A stretch of 8,642 nt of DNA from Palsa-1400 sp036008545 (GTDB lineage Bacteria; Verrucomicrobiota; Verrucomicrobiia; Limisphaerales; Palsa-1400): NCBI GenBank assembly GCA_036008545.1, contig DASYNM010000464.1:1-8642 (forward strand). The letters run 5' to 3'. This document shows, piece after piece, positions 1-5,563 of the stretch; within the stretch, counting starts at the first letter, position 1; each line of letters begins with the position of its first letter. The position numbers and the translations under genes are program-made. The notes beneath the pieces are model-generated. The model worked only from the letters and a program-made list of their open reading frames with translations. It did no database searches and was not told where the DNA came from.

Positions 1-54
1 GCTCCCGATAACTCCTTGAAATCTGGATTCTGTGGTGGCAATTTGTTTCACGTA

Positions 55-243
55 ATGAGCTTGGCTGAATTGAAAGACAATGTTCTGGCGCTGCCGGAAA
101 TCGAGCGTCACGATTTTGTAGTCTGGCTGAATCGCCTGGAACAAAATTACGGAGACGTGCCAGGCGAAACTCTGGCCGAACTGGCCGCGGAAATCTGGGA
201 CCAAGACGATCGCCATGCCCCTCCCACTCATCCAGCGCCGTGA
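55..243 (+). CDS. Small antitoxin-like protein paired with MazF/PemK-type toxin
   Basis: A 62-residue acidic protein beginning MSLAELKDNVLALPEIERHD. The composition is helical, with an aromatic/leucine core (VVWLNRLEQNY) and an acidic tail (ELAAEIWDQDD). This resembles the small antitoxins encoded just before MazF/PemK toxins, which wrap around the toxin and often repress their own operon. I chose the ATG at 55 over the in-frame TTG at 16 because the homology-like part starts at MSLAELK and the preceding residues look like read-through. The stop lies inside the toxin gene, a 29-base overlap, so translation is probably coupled. No clear ribbon-helix-helix or AbrB motif is visible, so the antitoxin role rests mainly on size, charge and context. 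An alternative is a generic addiction-module component of unknown fold. Confidence 0.7.
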   Translation: MSLAELKDNVLALPEIERHDFVVWLNRLEQNYGDVPGETLAELAAEIWDQDDRHAPPTHPAP

Positions 244-559
244 GATCTGGGTGGTAGACCTGGGGTATTTGGGAAAAATCCGGCCTGTCCTTGTGGTGGG
301 GATCCCCTTCCTCAAGAATGAGCGCACCTTGTGTATTATCGTTCCTCACACGACCTCATTGATTGGCACTCGGTTTGAAGTGGCGGTGAATCATCCCATG
401 TTGGAGCCGAAAGGAGCGTTCGATGTCCAACAAACAGCCGCAGTGCCGGCGATAAAATTTGTCCGTCGCCTCGGCCTACTAAATCCAGACCAGATGCGCC
501 CGGTGGAAGCAATCCTGGCACAAGCGCTAGGCTTGAAACTCGCCATAGAGTCCCCGTGA
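215..559 (+). CDS. MazF/PemK-family mRNA interferase toxin (type II TA)
   Basis: A 114-residue protein with the hallmarks of MazF/PemK endoribonucleases, which cleave mRNA at short specific sequences. Residues 9-17 (REIWVVDLG) match the family's first beta strand. R23-P24 followed by VLVVG matches the RP-x-hydrophobic strand that carries the catalytic arginine. Residues 43-56 (VPHTTSLIGTRFEV) line up with the VPCTTQSKGYPFEV stretch of E. coli MazF, which puts T46 in the place of its catalytic threonine T52. The length is normal for the family and both catalytic positions are present, so the toxin looks intact. It starts inside the upstream antitoxin gene (29-base overlap), the classic antitoxin-first arrangement. 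The cleavage specificity cannot be read from the sequence. Confidence 0.88.
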   Translation: MPLPLIQRREIWVVDLGYLGKIRPVLVVGIPFLKNERTLCIIVPHTTSLIGTRFEVAVNHPMLEPKGAFDVQQTAAVPAIKFVRRLGLLNPDQMRPVEAILAQALGLKLAIESP

Positions 560-590
560 CTTTATCGCGGCAAAAACTCTCGACAAAATA

Positions 591-1430
591 ATGCCAATGA
601 AATCCGCGGCATTTGCGGGGCTGGTGGAATTCAGGGCGGGCTTTTCGCCGCGCCCGCGCCTGCGCCTTGCGGTCTTTGATTTCGACGGCACGCTCTCCTG
701 GCTGCGCCACGGGTGGCCAAACTTGATGTGTCAAGTATTCCTCCCCTATTACCCGATGCGATCGGATGAGTCCCCCGAGGAAGTTCGCCAAGTTCTGGTG
801 GCAGAGATTCTTTCTGCCAATGGCCGTCCCTCGATTGTGCAGATGCAAAATTTCGCGAAGCGCGTCCAGGCGCTCCGTGCCACGTGTCCCGCACCGCAGG
901 AGTTGCTCGAGCAATACCAAAGCCGGCTGGATCAAGTCATCGCCGAACGATCGGAAACGATTCTGCGCAAAGCGACGAGCGCCGATGAGTTTGTGGTGTT
1001 TGGCGCGCGGGCCATGCTGGAACTCCTTGAGCAACGCGGTGTCAAACTTTTTATCCTCAGCGGGACTCTTGAAGATCGCGTGAAACAGGAGGCGGGCTTG
1101 CTGGATTTGACTCGCTACTTTGGCGACCGGATTTTTGGCAGTCCGCCGGACTCGACCAAGTTCTCCAAGCGCGCAGTGCTCGACAGAATTCTGGCGGAGG
1201 AAAATCTCCAGGGCGAAAACTTGCTCTGTTTCGGCGACGGGCCGGTCGAAATTTTGCACACCTGCGAACTGGGCGGGTTGGCGGTGGCGGTGGCCAGCGA
1301 CGAGGATCACAACGGTTCGGGCCGGATGGATGAAGTGAAACGAGCGCAACTTATCGACGCCGGCGCCCACGTCGTCATTCCCGATTATCGCGACGCTGCG
1401 CCGCTCTTGAACTCGCTGACCCATGAGTGA
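591..1430 (+). CDS. HAD-superfamily phosphatase
   Basis: A 279-residue haloacid dehalogenase-type hydrolase. Motif I is at 30-34 (DFDGT), with nucleophile D30 and acid/base D32. Motif II is S157-G158-T159 in LFILSGT. Motif III is a lysine in DSTKFSK (K190 or K193). Motif IV is the acidic loop FGDGP with D216. The roughly 110 residues between motifs I and II form a helical C1-type cap, which normally sets the substrate, commonly a sugar phosphate or phosphoglycolate-like molecule. The first about 22 residues precede the domain; the ATG at 597 is an equally possible start, and no clear Shine-Dalgarno sequence helps decide. The stop overlaps the start of the PfkB-type kinase by 8 bases, so the two are almost certainly co-translated and may act on the same sugar. 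The specific substrate is unknown. It is not recognisably GmhB. Confidence 0.85.
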   Translation: MPMKSAAFAGLVEFRAGFSPRPRLRLAVFDFDGTLSWLRHGWPNLMCQVFLPYYPMRSDESPEEVRQVLVAEILSANGRPSIVQMQNFAKRVQALRATCPAPQELLEQYQSRLDQVIAERSETILRKATSADEFVVFGARAMLELLEQRGVKLFILSGTLEDRVKQEAGLLDLTRYFGDRIFGSPPDSTKFSKRAVLDRILAEENLQGENLLCFGDGPVEILHTCELGGLAVAVASDEDHNGSGRMDEVKRAQLIDAGAHVVIPDYRDAAPLLNSLTHE

Positions 1431-2481
1431 CAATACGAAATCTGGGCCGATGCAGCAGGCGCGATTCCTCGCGTTAACAAAGCGGTATCGGAAACTACGC
1501 ATCGCGGTCATGGGCGATTTTTGCCTGGATCGATATCTGGAGATCGATCCGGGACGAAAGGAAATTTCCCTTGAAACCGGGTTGCCGGTGCATAACGTCG
1601 TGCGCGTCCGTTCCCAGCCAGGCGGCGCAGGCACGATCCTCAACAACCTCGTTGCGCTGGGCGTGCCCGACATTTTTCCGGTCGGCTTTGCTGGCGACGA
1701 CGGGGAAGGATTCGAGTTGAAGCGGGCGCTGGCCGCGCTGCCGGGTGTGCACACGGAATCATTCATATTGACTAAGGAGAGGCGCACTTTCACTTACGCC
1801 AAACCGTTGGTGATTTCTCCCGATCGACCTCCGCGAGAGTTGAATCGACTTGACTCGAAGAACTGGAGCCCGACTCCCCCCAGCCTGCAACGCCGCCTGA
1901 TCCAGGTCCTGCGCTCGCTCGCGTCGCGAGTCGATGCGATCATCGTGCTCGATCAAGTGGATATTCCTGAAACCGGCGTCGTCACTCGGCGCGTTCTGCA
2001 AGCGCTCGGAGCCATCAAGAAAGAGCGACCGAATTTGCTGGTCATGGCCGATAGTCGGCGCAGCCTCCAAGGCTATCCTGCCGTTGCCTTGAAGATGAAT
2101 CGCGCCGAACTTTCCCGTCTTGCTGGCAAGACGCGTCCGGTTCCGCTGCGAGAAGTCGGACCCGCCGCCGCAGCTTTGGCGAGAAAGAAAGGCAACTACT
2201 GCTTTGTTACATTGGCGGAACAGGGCATGGTCGGAGCCGGGCCGGACGGCGCGGTGGAACGGCTGTCCGCTTTTCCTGCGCGCGGGAAAATCGACGTGGT
2301 CGGCGCGGGCGATTGCGTCACCGCCAACCTGACCGCCGCCTTGGCCGGCGCCGCCAACCTGCGTGAAGCCCTTCAACTCGCCAACGCCGCCGCGTCCATT
2401 GTGGTCCACAAGCTCGGCACGACGGGAACAGCGTCGGTTAAGGAGATCAAGCGGTTGCTCTTTGGGCGCAGCTCTTTTTGA
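1423..2481 (+). CDS. PfkB-family carbohydrate kinase (RfaE/HldE kinase-domain-like)
   Basis: A 352-residue ribokinase/PfkB-fold kinase, predicted to transfer phosphate from ATP to a sugar or sugar phosphate. VMGDFCLDRYL (residues 29-39) and the following EISLETGLPVHNV resemble the start of the HldE/RfaE kinase domain (GDVMLDRY...PEAPVPV). PGGAGTILNNLVALG (66-80) is the first PfkB signature. DVVGAGDCVTANLTAAL (291-307) is the second, with the anion hole GAG and catalytic base D297. In the first signature the usual GGAxN is GGAGT, so sugar recognition may differ. There is no cytidylyltransferase domain, so it is a stand-alone kinase. It overlaps the HAD gene by 8 bases (ATGAGTGA). Heptose-7-phosphate kinase activity is possible but not shown. 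A degenerate copy of the last about 85 bases lies at about 4168-4251. Confidence 0.85.
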   Translation: MSDNTKSGPMQQARFLALTKRYRKLRIAVMGDFCLDRYLEIDPGRKEISLETGLPVHNVVRVRSQPGGAGTILNNLVALGVPDIFPVGFAGDDGEGFELKRALAALPGVHTESFILTKERRTFTYAKPLVISPDRPPRELNRLDSKNWSPTPPSLQRRLIQVLRSLASRVDAIIVLDQVDIPETGVVTRRVLQALGAIKKERPNLLVMADSRRSLQGYPAVALKMNRAELSRLAGKTRPVPLREVGPAAAALARKKGNYCFVTLAEQGMVGAGPDGAVERLSAFPARGKIDVVGAGDCVTANLTAALAGAANLREALQLANAAASIVVHKLGTTGTASVKEIKRLLFGRSSF

Positions 2482-2594
2482 GACGCCTTCCGCCCGCTCC
2501 CTTCTCCACAGTCTTGTGTAGGGGAGGCTCGTGGAAAGGAGCTTTCGCCAGGTTTGCCCACAAGACCATGCAGAACTATCTAAAACGATCGTGG

Positions 2595-2697
2595 AAATCA
2601 ACGACTTGCATAAGCTGTTTCTGAACTTTCGTCGCCAATAGAAGCCACAAGAGCCACGGGAAATATCGACAAATATCGGCAAAATCAACGACTTACA
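2595..2697. repeat. Short direct repeat AAATCAACGACTT(G/A)CA, two copies, plus tandem decamer
   Basis: The 16-mer AAATCAACGACTTGCA at 2595-2610 recurs as AAATCAACGACTTACA at 2682-2697, one mismatch, 87 bases apart. Just before the second copy, 2661-2680 is two tandem decamers, aaatatcgac and aaatatcggc. The function is unknown; it could be a protein-binding iteron or a remnant of duplication. Confidence 0.5.
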
Positions 2698-2754
2698 GAT
2701 GGACAATTCTCGCTTTGGCGCGTCCCAATTCACAGCGTGACCGGTGCGCTTTGC

Positions 2755-2886
2755 CCCGTAGCCGCCGACGTGAGTCGGCGGATTCCGAATGACCACACCT
2801 GATCGGTCGGTCTTCCACTGAGGGCTCCAGTGGCCACAGTTTGCGCGGCTGCGCCAGGACCGCCGACTTACGTCGGCGGCTACGGG
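2755..2886. repeat. Inverted pair of palindromic repeats (REP/MITE-like)
   Basis: The 27-base arm at 2755-2781 contains the hairpin CCGCCGAC-gtga-GTCGGCGG, preceded by CCCGTAG. The arm at 2860-2886 is its reverse complement with one mismatch (gtga versus gtaa). Each arm folds by itself with an 8-base stem and the two arms could also pair with each other. Between them, 2815-2833 forms a smaller hairpin (CCACTG, 7-base loop, CAGTGG). The layout resembles REP doublets (BIMEs) or small non-autonomous elements dispersed by a RAYT transposase. No transposase lies in this window. Confidence 0.65.
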
Positions 2887-2987
2887 TTGCCTTGGCTTCG
2901 CCATGATGCAAGCGCATCCAAGTTTCTCAGTCCCTTCGGTGCTCTTATAATCGATCATGGTGACGACTTTACACCGCTTCGCGAAAA

Positions 2988-3027
2988 CCAAAAAACCTAC
3001 CGTAGGCTTTTTGGTATGATTTTTTTT
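2988..3027 (+). terminator. Candidate intrinsic terminator
   Basis: A near-perfect stem: CCAAAAAACCTAC (2988-3000) faces GTAGGCTTTTTGG (3002-3014) with a single A-C mismatch and a minimal loop. It is followed within six bases by a run of eight T on the plus strand (about 3020-3027). It could end transcription from the HAD/kinase operon about 500 bases upstream, or the transcript of an unannotated RNA. The tight loop would open to three or more bases in practice. Confidence 0.55.
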
Positions 3028-3135
3028 GAGGGGCCTTAGGCGATGGTAGTCACTGACCTGCAACGGTTTGAGACGCAGAAAATCTTCAAAAACCGCAAAA
3101 ACACGAAAGCAAACTCGTTTTTCTTTGGCGCAGAG

Positions 3136-3178
3136 GGCCGTTTTTCTGCCAAAACCCCCTAAAAATGGCCTGTTTTTT
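3136..3178 (+). terminator. Candidate intrinsic terminator, second
   Basis: GGCCGTTTTT (3136-3145) pairs with AAAAATGGCC (3161-3170): nine Watson-Crick pairs plus one G-U. A 15-base loop separates the arms, and TG then six T (3173-3178) follow. This is a typical hairpin plus U-tract on the plus strand. It lies about 150 bases past the first terminator-like stem with no gene between them. Confidence 0.55.
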
Positions 3179-3193
3179 CTGTCAGTACTAAGA

Positions 3194-3269
3194 GATGAAA
3201 GGCTTTCATCCGCTTAAAGCACTGCGGCAAAGCAATTTGCGCATAATCCTGGAATTGCCATTTCCAGGA
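3194..3269. repeat. Two perfect short hairpins
   Basis: GATGAAA-ggc-TTTCATC at 3194-3210 has a 7-base stem with a 3-base loop. TCCTGGAA-ttgccat-TTCCAGGA at 3247-3269 has an 8-base stem with a 7-base loop. Neither is followed by a T-run. They lie beyond the 3' end of the minus-strand gene at 3411-3839 and could protect its mRNA 3' end or be transcriptional pause sites. This role is inferred. Confidence 0.4.
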
Positions 3270-3410
3270 AAGAATTCGCATTCGGTCGCCGATCACTTCA
3301 AAACCAGCCACTCCGAGGCGCTTCTTTCACATTATTTCTCTTAATGCTGGCAAGGAGTTTTCAGCTTCGTCATGGGACCGTGCTTGTCGGGGCTGGCTCC
3401 GGCGGCTTGT

Positions 3411-3839
3411 TTAGGCTGCGTTGAGTCCATCTGGAATTGGGGTGGTTGGTTTAGTCTCGATCCATAAACGCCGGAGAGAGGCAAGAATGCTCGGCATGGC
3501 GGTGGAAATCGGGATAGTCTCTTGAGAAATCGGCTCTTTAAACCACAGATTCGAGCAAGAATACGCGACGCGAACTGTCTGCTCCTTCGGGTGAAAATCC
3601 AAAGTGACGCGTGGCTCTGAGGTGAGACGGTGGTGATCCAGCGTGGAGATAAGAATGTGGTGCGTAGACTGACCAATGCGAAATAGTGGACCCAAGCCGC
3701 GTGCCTCCAATATGGAAACGACACCACGAACCATCGGTGTCCATTTTGACCAGTAATCATCATCAGGATACTCAGCGATGAATAGCTGAATATCCTGCCA
3801 CGATTCGACATTATCTTTTGGTGGACCTTTACCCCACAT
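3411..3839 (-). CDS. Hypothetical protein, 142 residues
   Basis: Not recognised. The sequence starts MWGKGPPKDNVESWQDIQLF, has an acidic YPDDDYW segment near residues 24-30, then strand-like stretches (PRVTLDFHPKEQTVRVAYS) and a helical end. Balanced composition, alternating beta-type hydrophobics and absence of low complexity make this frame more credible than the overlapping 192-residue minus-strand frame at 3341-3919. That frame is rich in Arg, Ser and Phe and looks like a shadow. No signal peptide, membrane helix or known catalytic motif is visible. It stands alone on the minus strand, with no clear Shine-Dalgarno before its ATG. The size and solitary position in a repeat-rich area are compatible with an orphan immunity-type or cargo protein, but no sequence feature supports that. 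Confidence 0.6.
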   Translation of the reverse strand: MWGKGPPKDNVESWQDIQLFIAEYPDDDYWSKWTPMVRGVVSILEARGLGPLFRIGQSTHHILISTLDHHRLTSEPRVTLDFHPKEQTVRVAYSCSNLWFKEPISQETIPISTAMPSILASLRRLWIETKPTTPIPDGLNAA

Positions 3840-4256
3840 AACGTAAGCGCTCTAATCTGGAAAGCTGAACCACTGCCGACTCGTGACGTGAACCGCGAGA
3901 GTGGAACGGCAAGCGCCAACGTCGGTTGGCTCGGACAACATTGATATCAGCATGCCGTCAGCTTGGCTGATTCTCGGCGAAAATCGAGCGTTTTCTGTAA
4001 TGCGCCAGCGTCGAAATAAAACGAGCAAAACCGGTAGCGAGCCATTCAGATCGCCGGTTCTGCGGTCGAAGGTTCGTTTGATTTCCGTTGATTCTTGTTT
4101 TCGTGGCTCACGACGGGAATCCTGTTCGCAGCCCGCTCCACCCCACCAGAGCCGACACAGATCAAAGAGTCTAGCCGACGCGGCGGCGTCCATTGTAGTT
4201 CTCGGCACGACGGGAACGGCGTCGGTCACGGAGATCAGGCGGTTGGCTTTTAGAGG
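3840..4256. other. Intergenic region containing degraded sequence
   Basis: About 415 bases without a convincing intact gene. The plus-strand frame from the GTG at 3901 to 4260 ends in the PfkB-derived fragment, and its earlier part has unstructured Arg/Ser-rich composition, so I do not call it a gene. A 6-base-stem hairpin, GCCAAC-gtcg-GTTGGC, is at 3915-3930. It resembles a diverged version of the GTCGGCGG palindromes near 2755-2886. Nothing else is recognisable. Confidence 0.55.
4168..4251 (+). pseudogene. Remnant copy of the PfkB kinase 3' end
   Basis: 4174-4251 aligns with 2380-2463 inside the kinase gene. Both carry GCGTCCATTGT, CTCGGCACGACGGGAAC, GCGTCGGT and GGAGATCA blocks, separated by scattered substitutions and one 6-base in-frame deletion (CACAAG in the parent). 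Translated, SLADAAASIVVLGTTGTASV and then TEIRRLAF match QLANAAASIVVHKLGTTGTASV and then KEIKRLLF of the kinase C-terminus. No other part of the kinase, and neither signature, is present, so it cannot be a functional kinase. The right boundary lies just before the promoter/operator at 4257. It could be a decayed duplication of the local gene or the end of a different family member lost from here. Confidence 0.75.
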
Positions 4257-4285
4257 TTGATATGCCAAGCTGCTTGGCATACATT
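4257..4285 (+). promoter_or_regulatory. Promoter with palindromic operator in its spacer
   Basis: TTGATA (4257-4262) and TACATT (4280-4285) sit exactly 17 bases apart and match the sigma-70 -35 and -10 boxes in 5/6 and 4/6 positions. A perfect palindrome occupies the spacer and touches both boxes at 4261-4281: TATGCCAAGC, a central T, then GCTTGGCATA. A dimeric repressor bound there would block RNA polymerase directly, as in autoregulated toxin-antitoxin operons. The expected start of transcription is about 4292, the same base as the ATG of the next gene, and no Shine-Dalgarno is present, so the transcript may be leaderless. Confidence 0.65.
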
Positions 4286-4291
4286 TAGCTC

Positions 4292-4654
4292 ATGCGAAAT
4301 GCAATATCTGCTCATTACGCCAGAATCGGACGCCGGGGCGGTTTGGCCTCCTCACCCGCCAAGAGCGCCGCAGCACGGCGCAACGCCCTCAAGCGCTGGA
4401 GGCGTAAGCCGGACCCTGGAATTCTGCCCTTGCAGGCCTTGCGCGATGGGATGTGGTATCTCGGCGACGGACGCAACAGCGCCGCAGGCTTGTGGGATGC
4501 GCGCGCCGAATGTTTTTGGACCGTGACCATGAATGATTTCGCCAGTCCGGCCACTTTCCCGGCTCAACCGCAGCGCCAGGTCCGTTTGAAAAGAGAGGAC
4601 TATTTTTCCTGCCAGCACGGGACGTTCAAACCAACTGCTTGTTTAGGCGCCTGA
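4292..4654 (+). CDS. Small basic protein, putative antitoxin/regulator of the nucleotidyltransferase
   Basis: A 120-residue protein of two parts. Residues 1-38 are strongly basic (HYARIGRRGGLASSPAKSAA followed by ARRNALKRWRR). The GRRGG...AARRNA..RW pattern recalls short basic N-termini of small regulators found next to toxins. Residues 45-115 are richer in aromatics (GMWYLGDGRNSAAGLWDA, CFWTVTMND, RQVRLKREDYF) and probably form a beta-rich domain. I do not recognise a named family. The ATG at 4292 is favoured by the promoter and palindrome immediately upstream; a second frame from 4257 gives poor composition. The stop is three bases before the GTG of the nucleotidyltransferase gene, so the two form an operon. 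The role as antitoxin and autorepressor is inferred from gene order, charge and operator. Confidence 0.65.
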   Translation: MRNAISAHYARIGRRGGLASSPAKSAAARRNALKRWRRKPDPGILPLQALRDGMWYLGDGRNSAAGLWDARAECFWTVTMNDFASPATFPAQPQRQVRLKREDYFSCQHGTFKPTACLGA

Positions 4655-4657
4655 GAG

Positions 4658-5326
4658 GTGTTCACCACTCGCTCGCAAATTCAAGGAGCCTTGTCTGGCG
4701 TCGGACGCCGTCTGGCTCTGGCTGACGCCGGTGAATATGCCCTTCTGATTTGCGGCGGTTCCGCCCTCAACCTTGCCGGCCTCGTAGATCGTCCAACGCG
4801 TGACGTTGACGTGCTGGGTTTGGTGAAAGGAGCGAAGGAAACGTCGGTGGTGGCGGAGCCTCTGCCAGAGGAAGTCTCACGCGCTGCGCACTTGGTTGCT
4901 ACGGATCTCAACTTGCCAAGTGATTGGTTGAACGATTCTGCGCTCGCTGTACATCGCTTGGGCTTGCCAACCGGCATTCTCCAACGTTCTCAGCGACTCG
5001 AATTCGGACCGTGTTTGACGGTCTATGTGATCGGCCGCCAAGACCAGGCAGCCTTAAAACTCTATGCCGCCCTTGATCACCAAAAAGGCCGACGCCATTT
5101 GGAAGACTTGGCCGCCATCGACCCAACGGCGGCCGAAATGAGATTTGCCATCCAGTGGCTTTTGGATCGCAAGACTTCACAGGGATTCCGCAAGGCTATT
5201 TGCAAAATCTGTGAAGCATTCGGGTTCCGACAATCGACGGCCTTCGTTCACAGGGAAATTGGGCGACTTGCTAAGCCGAGGAAGTCTCGACGTGGAGTTA
5301 GGACTCGCAAAAAGCGAAGCAAATAG
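4658..5326 (+). CDS. DUF6036-like / AbiEii-type nucleotidyltransferase, putative toxin
   Basis: A 222-residue protein with a minimal nucleotidyltransferase core. GGS at 33-35 in CGGSALNLAGLV is the nucleotide-binding GS motif, and RPTRDVDVLG carries the paired metal-binding aspartates D49 and D51. The later IGRQDQAALKLYAALDHQKG and RRHLEDLAAI pattern (K/D/R spaced around residues 126-150) matches the second conserved block of DUF6036 and AbiEii-type enzymes. Family members act as toxins that add nucleotides to RNA (for example tRNA 3' ends) or sit in abortive-infection systems. The C-terminus is very basic (RKSRRGVRTRKKRSK), suitable for RNA binding. The GTG at 4658 follows the upstream stop by three bases; TTG at 4691 is an alternative but would leave an over-tight Shine-Dalgarno spacing. 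It is likely translationally coupled to the basic protein. Toxin function is inferred. Confidence 0.8.
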   Translation: MFTTRSQIQGALSGVGRRLALADAGEYALLICGGSALNLAGLVDRPTRDVDVLGLVKGAKETSVVAEPLPEEVSRAAHLVATDLNLPSDWLNDSALAVHRLGLPTGILQRSQRLEFGPCLTVYVIGRQDQAALKLYAALDHQKGRRHLEDLAAIDPTAAEMRFAIQWLLDRKTSQGFRKAICKICEAFGFRQSTAFVHREIGRLAKPRKSRRGVRTRKKRSK

Positions 5327-5329
5327 CGA

Positions 5330-5557
5330 TCACAGCCTGATAGGCAGAGTCTCCAGGTGAAGCAACGTGGGATCCATTCCTGCGTTCGTGCAAGAATTTG
5401 AAACGCTTTCAGATGCATGGCCGAAGGCGATTCGCATGGCCCGGTCTCGCAACTGCCGGCGTTGCGTCGGCGTCAGTTTGTTCATTTGGGGACGGTACTT
5501 CTCTATGATTAAAGCACCGGGCGTCTTCTTTTCCGCGACTTTCCGCATAACTTTCAC
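5330..5557 (-). CDS. Small basic hypothetical protein, 75 residues
   Basis: Starts MKVMRKVAEKKTPGALIIEK, with a helical KLTPTQRRQLRDRAMRIAFG segment at about 27-46. No named family is recognised. Two observations support a real gene. The composition is protein-like in the first two thirds, and a near-consensus promoter (TTGACA, 17-base gap, GATAAG on the minus strand) points at its start. The start is either GTG at 5557, essentially at the expected transcription start, or ATG at 5548 (72 residues), which would leave a very short leader. The stop is only three bases from the stop of the convergent nucleotidyltransferase gene, with no room for a terminator between them. It could be a small regulator or half of a decayed toxin-antitoxin pair. 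Confidence 0.6.
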   Translation of the reverse strand: MKVMRKVAEKKTPGALIIEKYRPQMNKLTPTQRRQLRDRAMRIAFGHASESVSNSCTNAGMDPTLLHLETLPIRL

Positions 5558-5563
5558 TCATTG

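Larger units (their letters stand above)
2482..3410. other. Long intergenic region with repeats and hairpins, no convincing gene
   Basis: About 930 bases with no believable gene. Open frames on either strand have biased, low-complexity composition and depend on the palindromic repeats. What it does hold is listed separately: a short direct repeat, an inverted pair of palindromes, two terminator-like stem-loops and two further hairpins. The part from 3060 is AT-richer, with A and T runs, unlike the flanking genes. It sits between a plus-strand operon end and the end of a minus-strand gene, so it is a convergent intergenic region. Confidence 0.7.

Noticed and set aside
336..1793. 485-residue open frame on the minus strand
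   Set aside because: It lies antisense to the MazF, HAD and kinase genes, all of which have family motifs. Its Arg/His-rich composition without motifs is typical of a shadow frame in GC-rich DNA.
2755..2886. CRISPR array
   Set aside because: There are only two palindromic units, in inverted orientation, with no regular spacers and no cas genes.
2830..3039. 69-residue plus-strand frame
   Set aside because: It is made of repeat and terminator sequence (PPTYVGGYG from the palindrome, the C-terminus from the terminator stem); no ribosome binding site.
1759..3063. 434-residue open frame on the minus strand
   Set aside because: It runs antisense through the kinase and then through palindromic repeats (PTHVGGYG, VAADVSRR segments come from the repeats). 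No domain is recognisable.
3341..3919. 192-residue minus-strand frame
   Set aside because: It overlaps the 142-residue frame entirely and has Arg/Ser/Phe-rich shadow-like composition; the 142-residue frame is better.
3901..4260. 119-residue plus-strand frame starting GTG
   Set aside because: Only its last about 28 residues are meaningful, and these are the PfkB remnant. The rest has no protein-like pattern.
4257..4526. 89-residue plus-strand frame over the operator
   Set aside because: It would begin inside the promoter and overlaps the better frame from 4292; its Cys/Pro-rich composition suggests a shadow.
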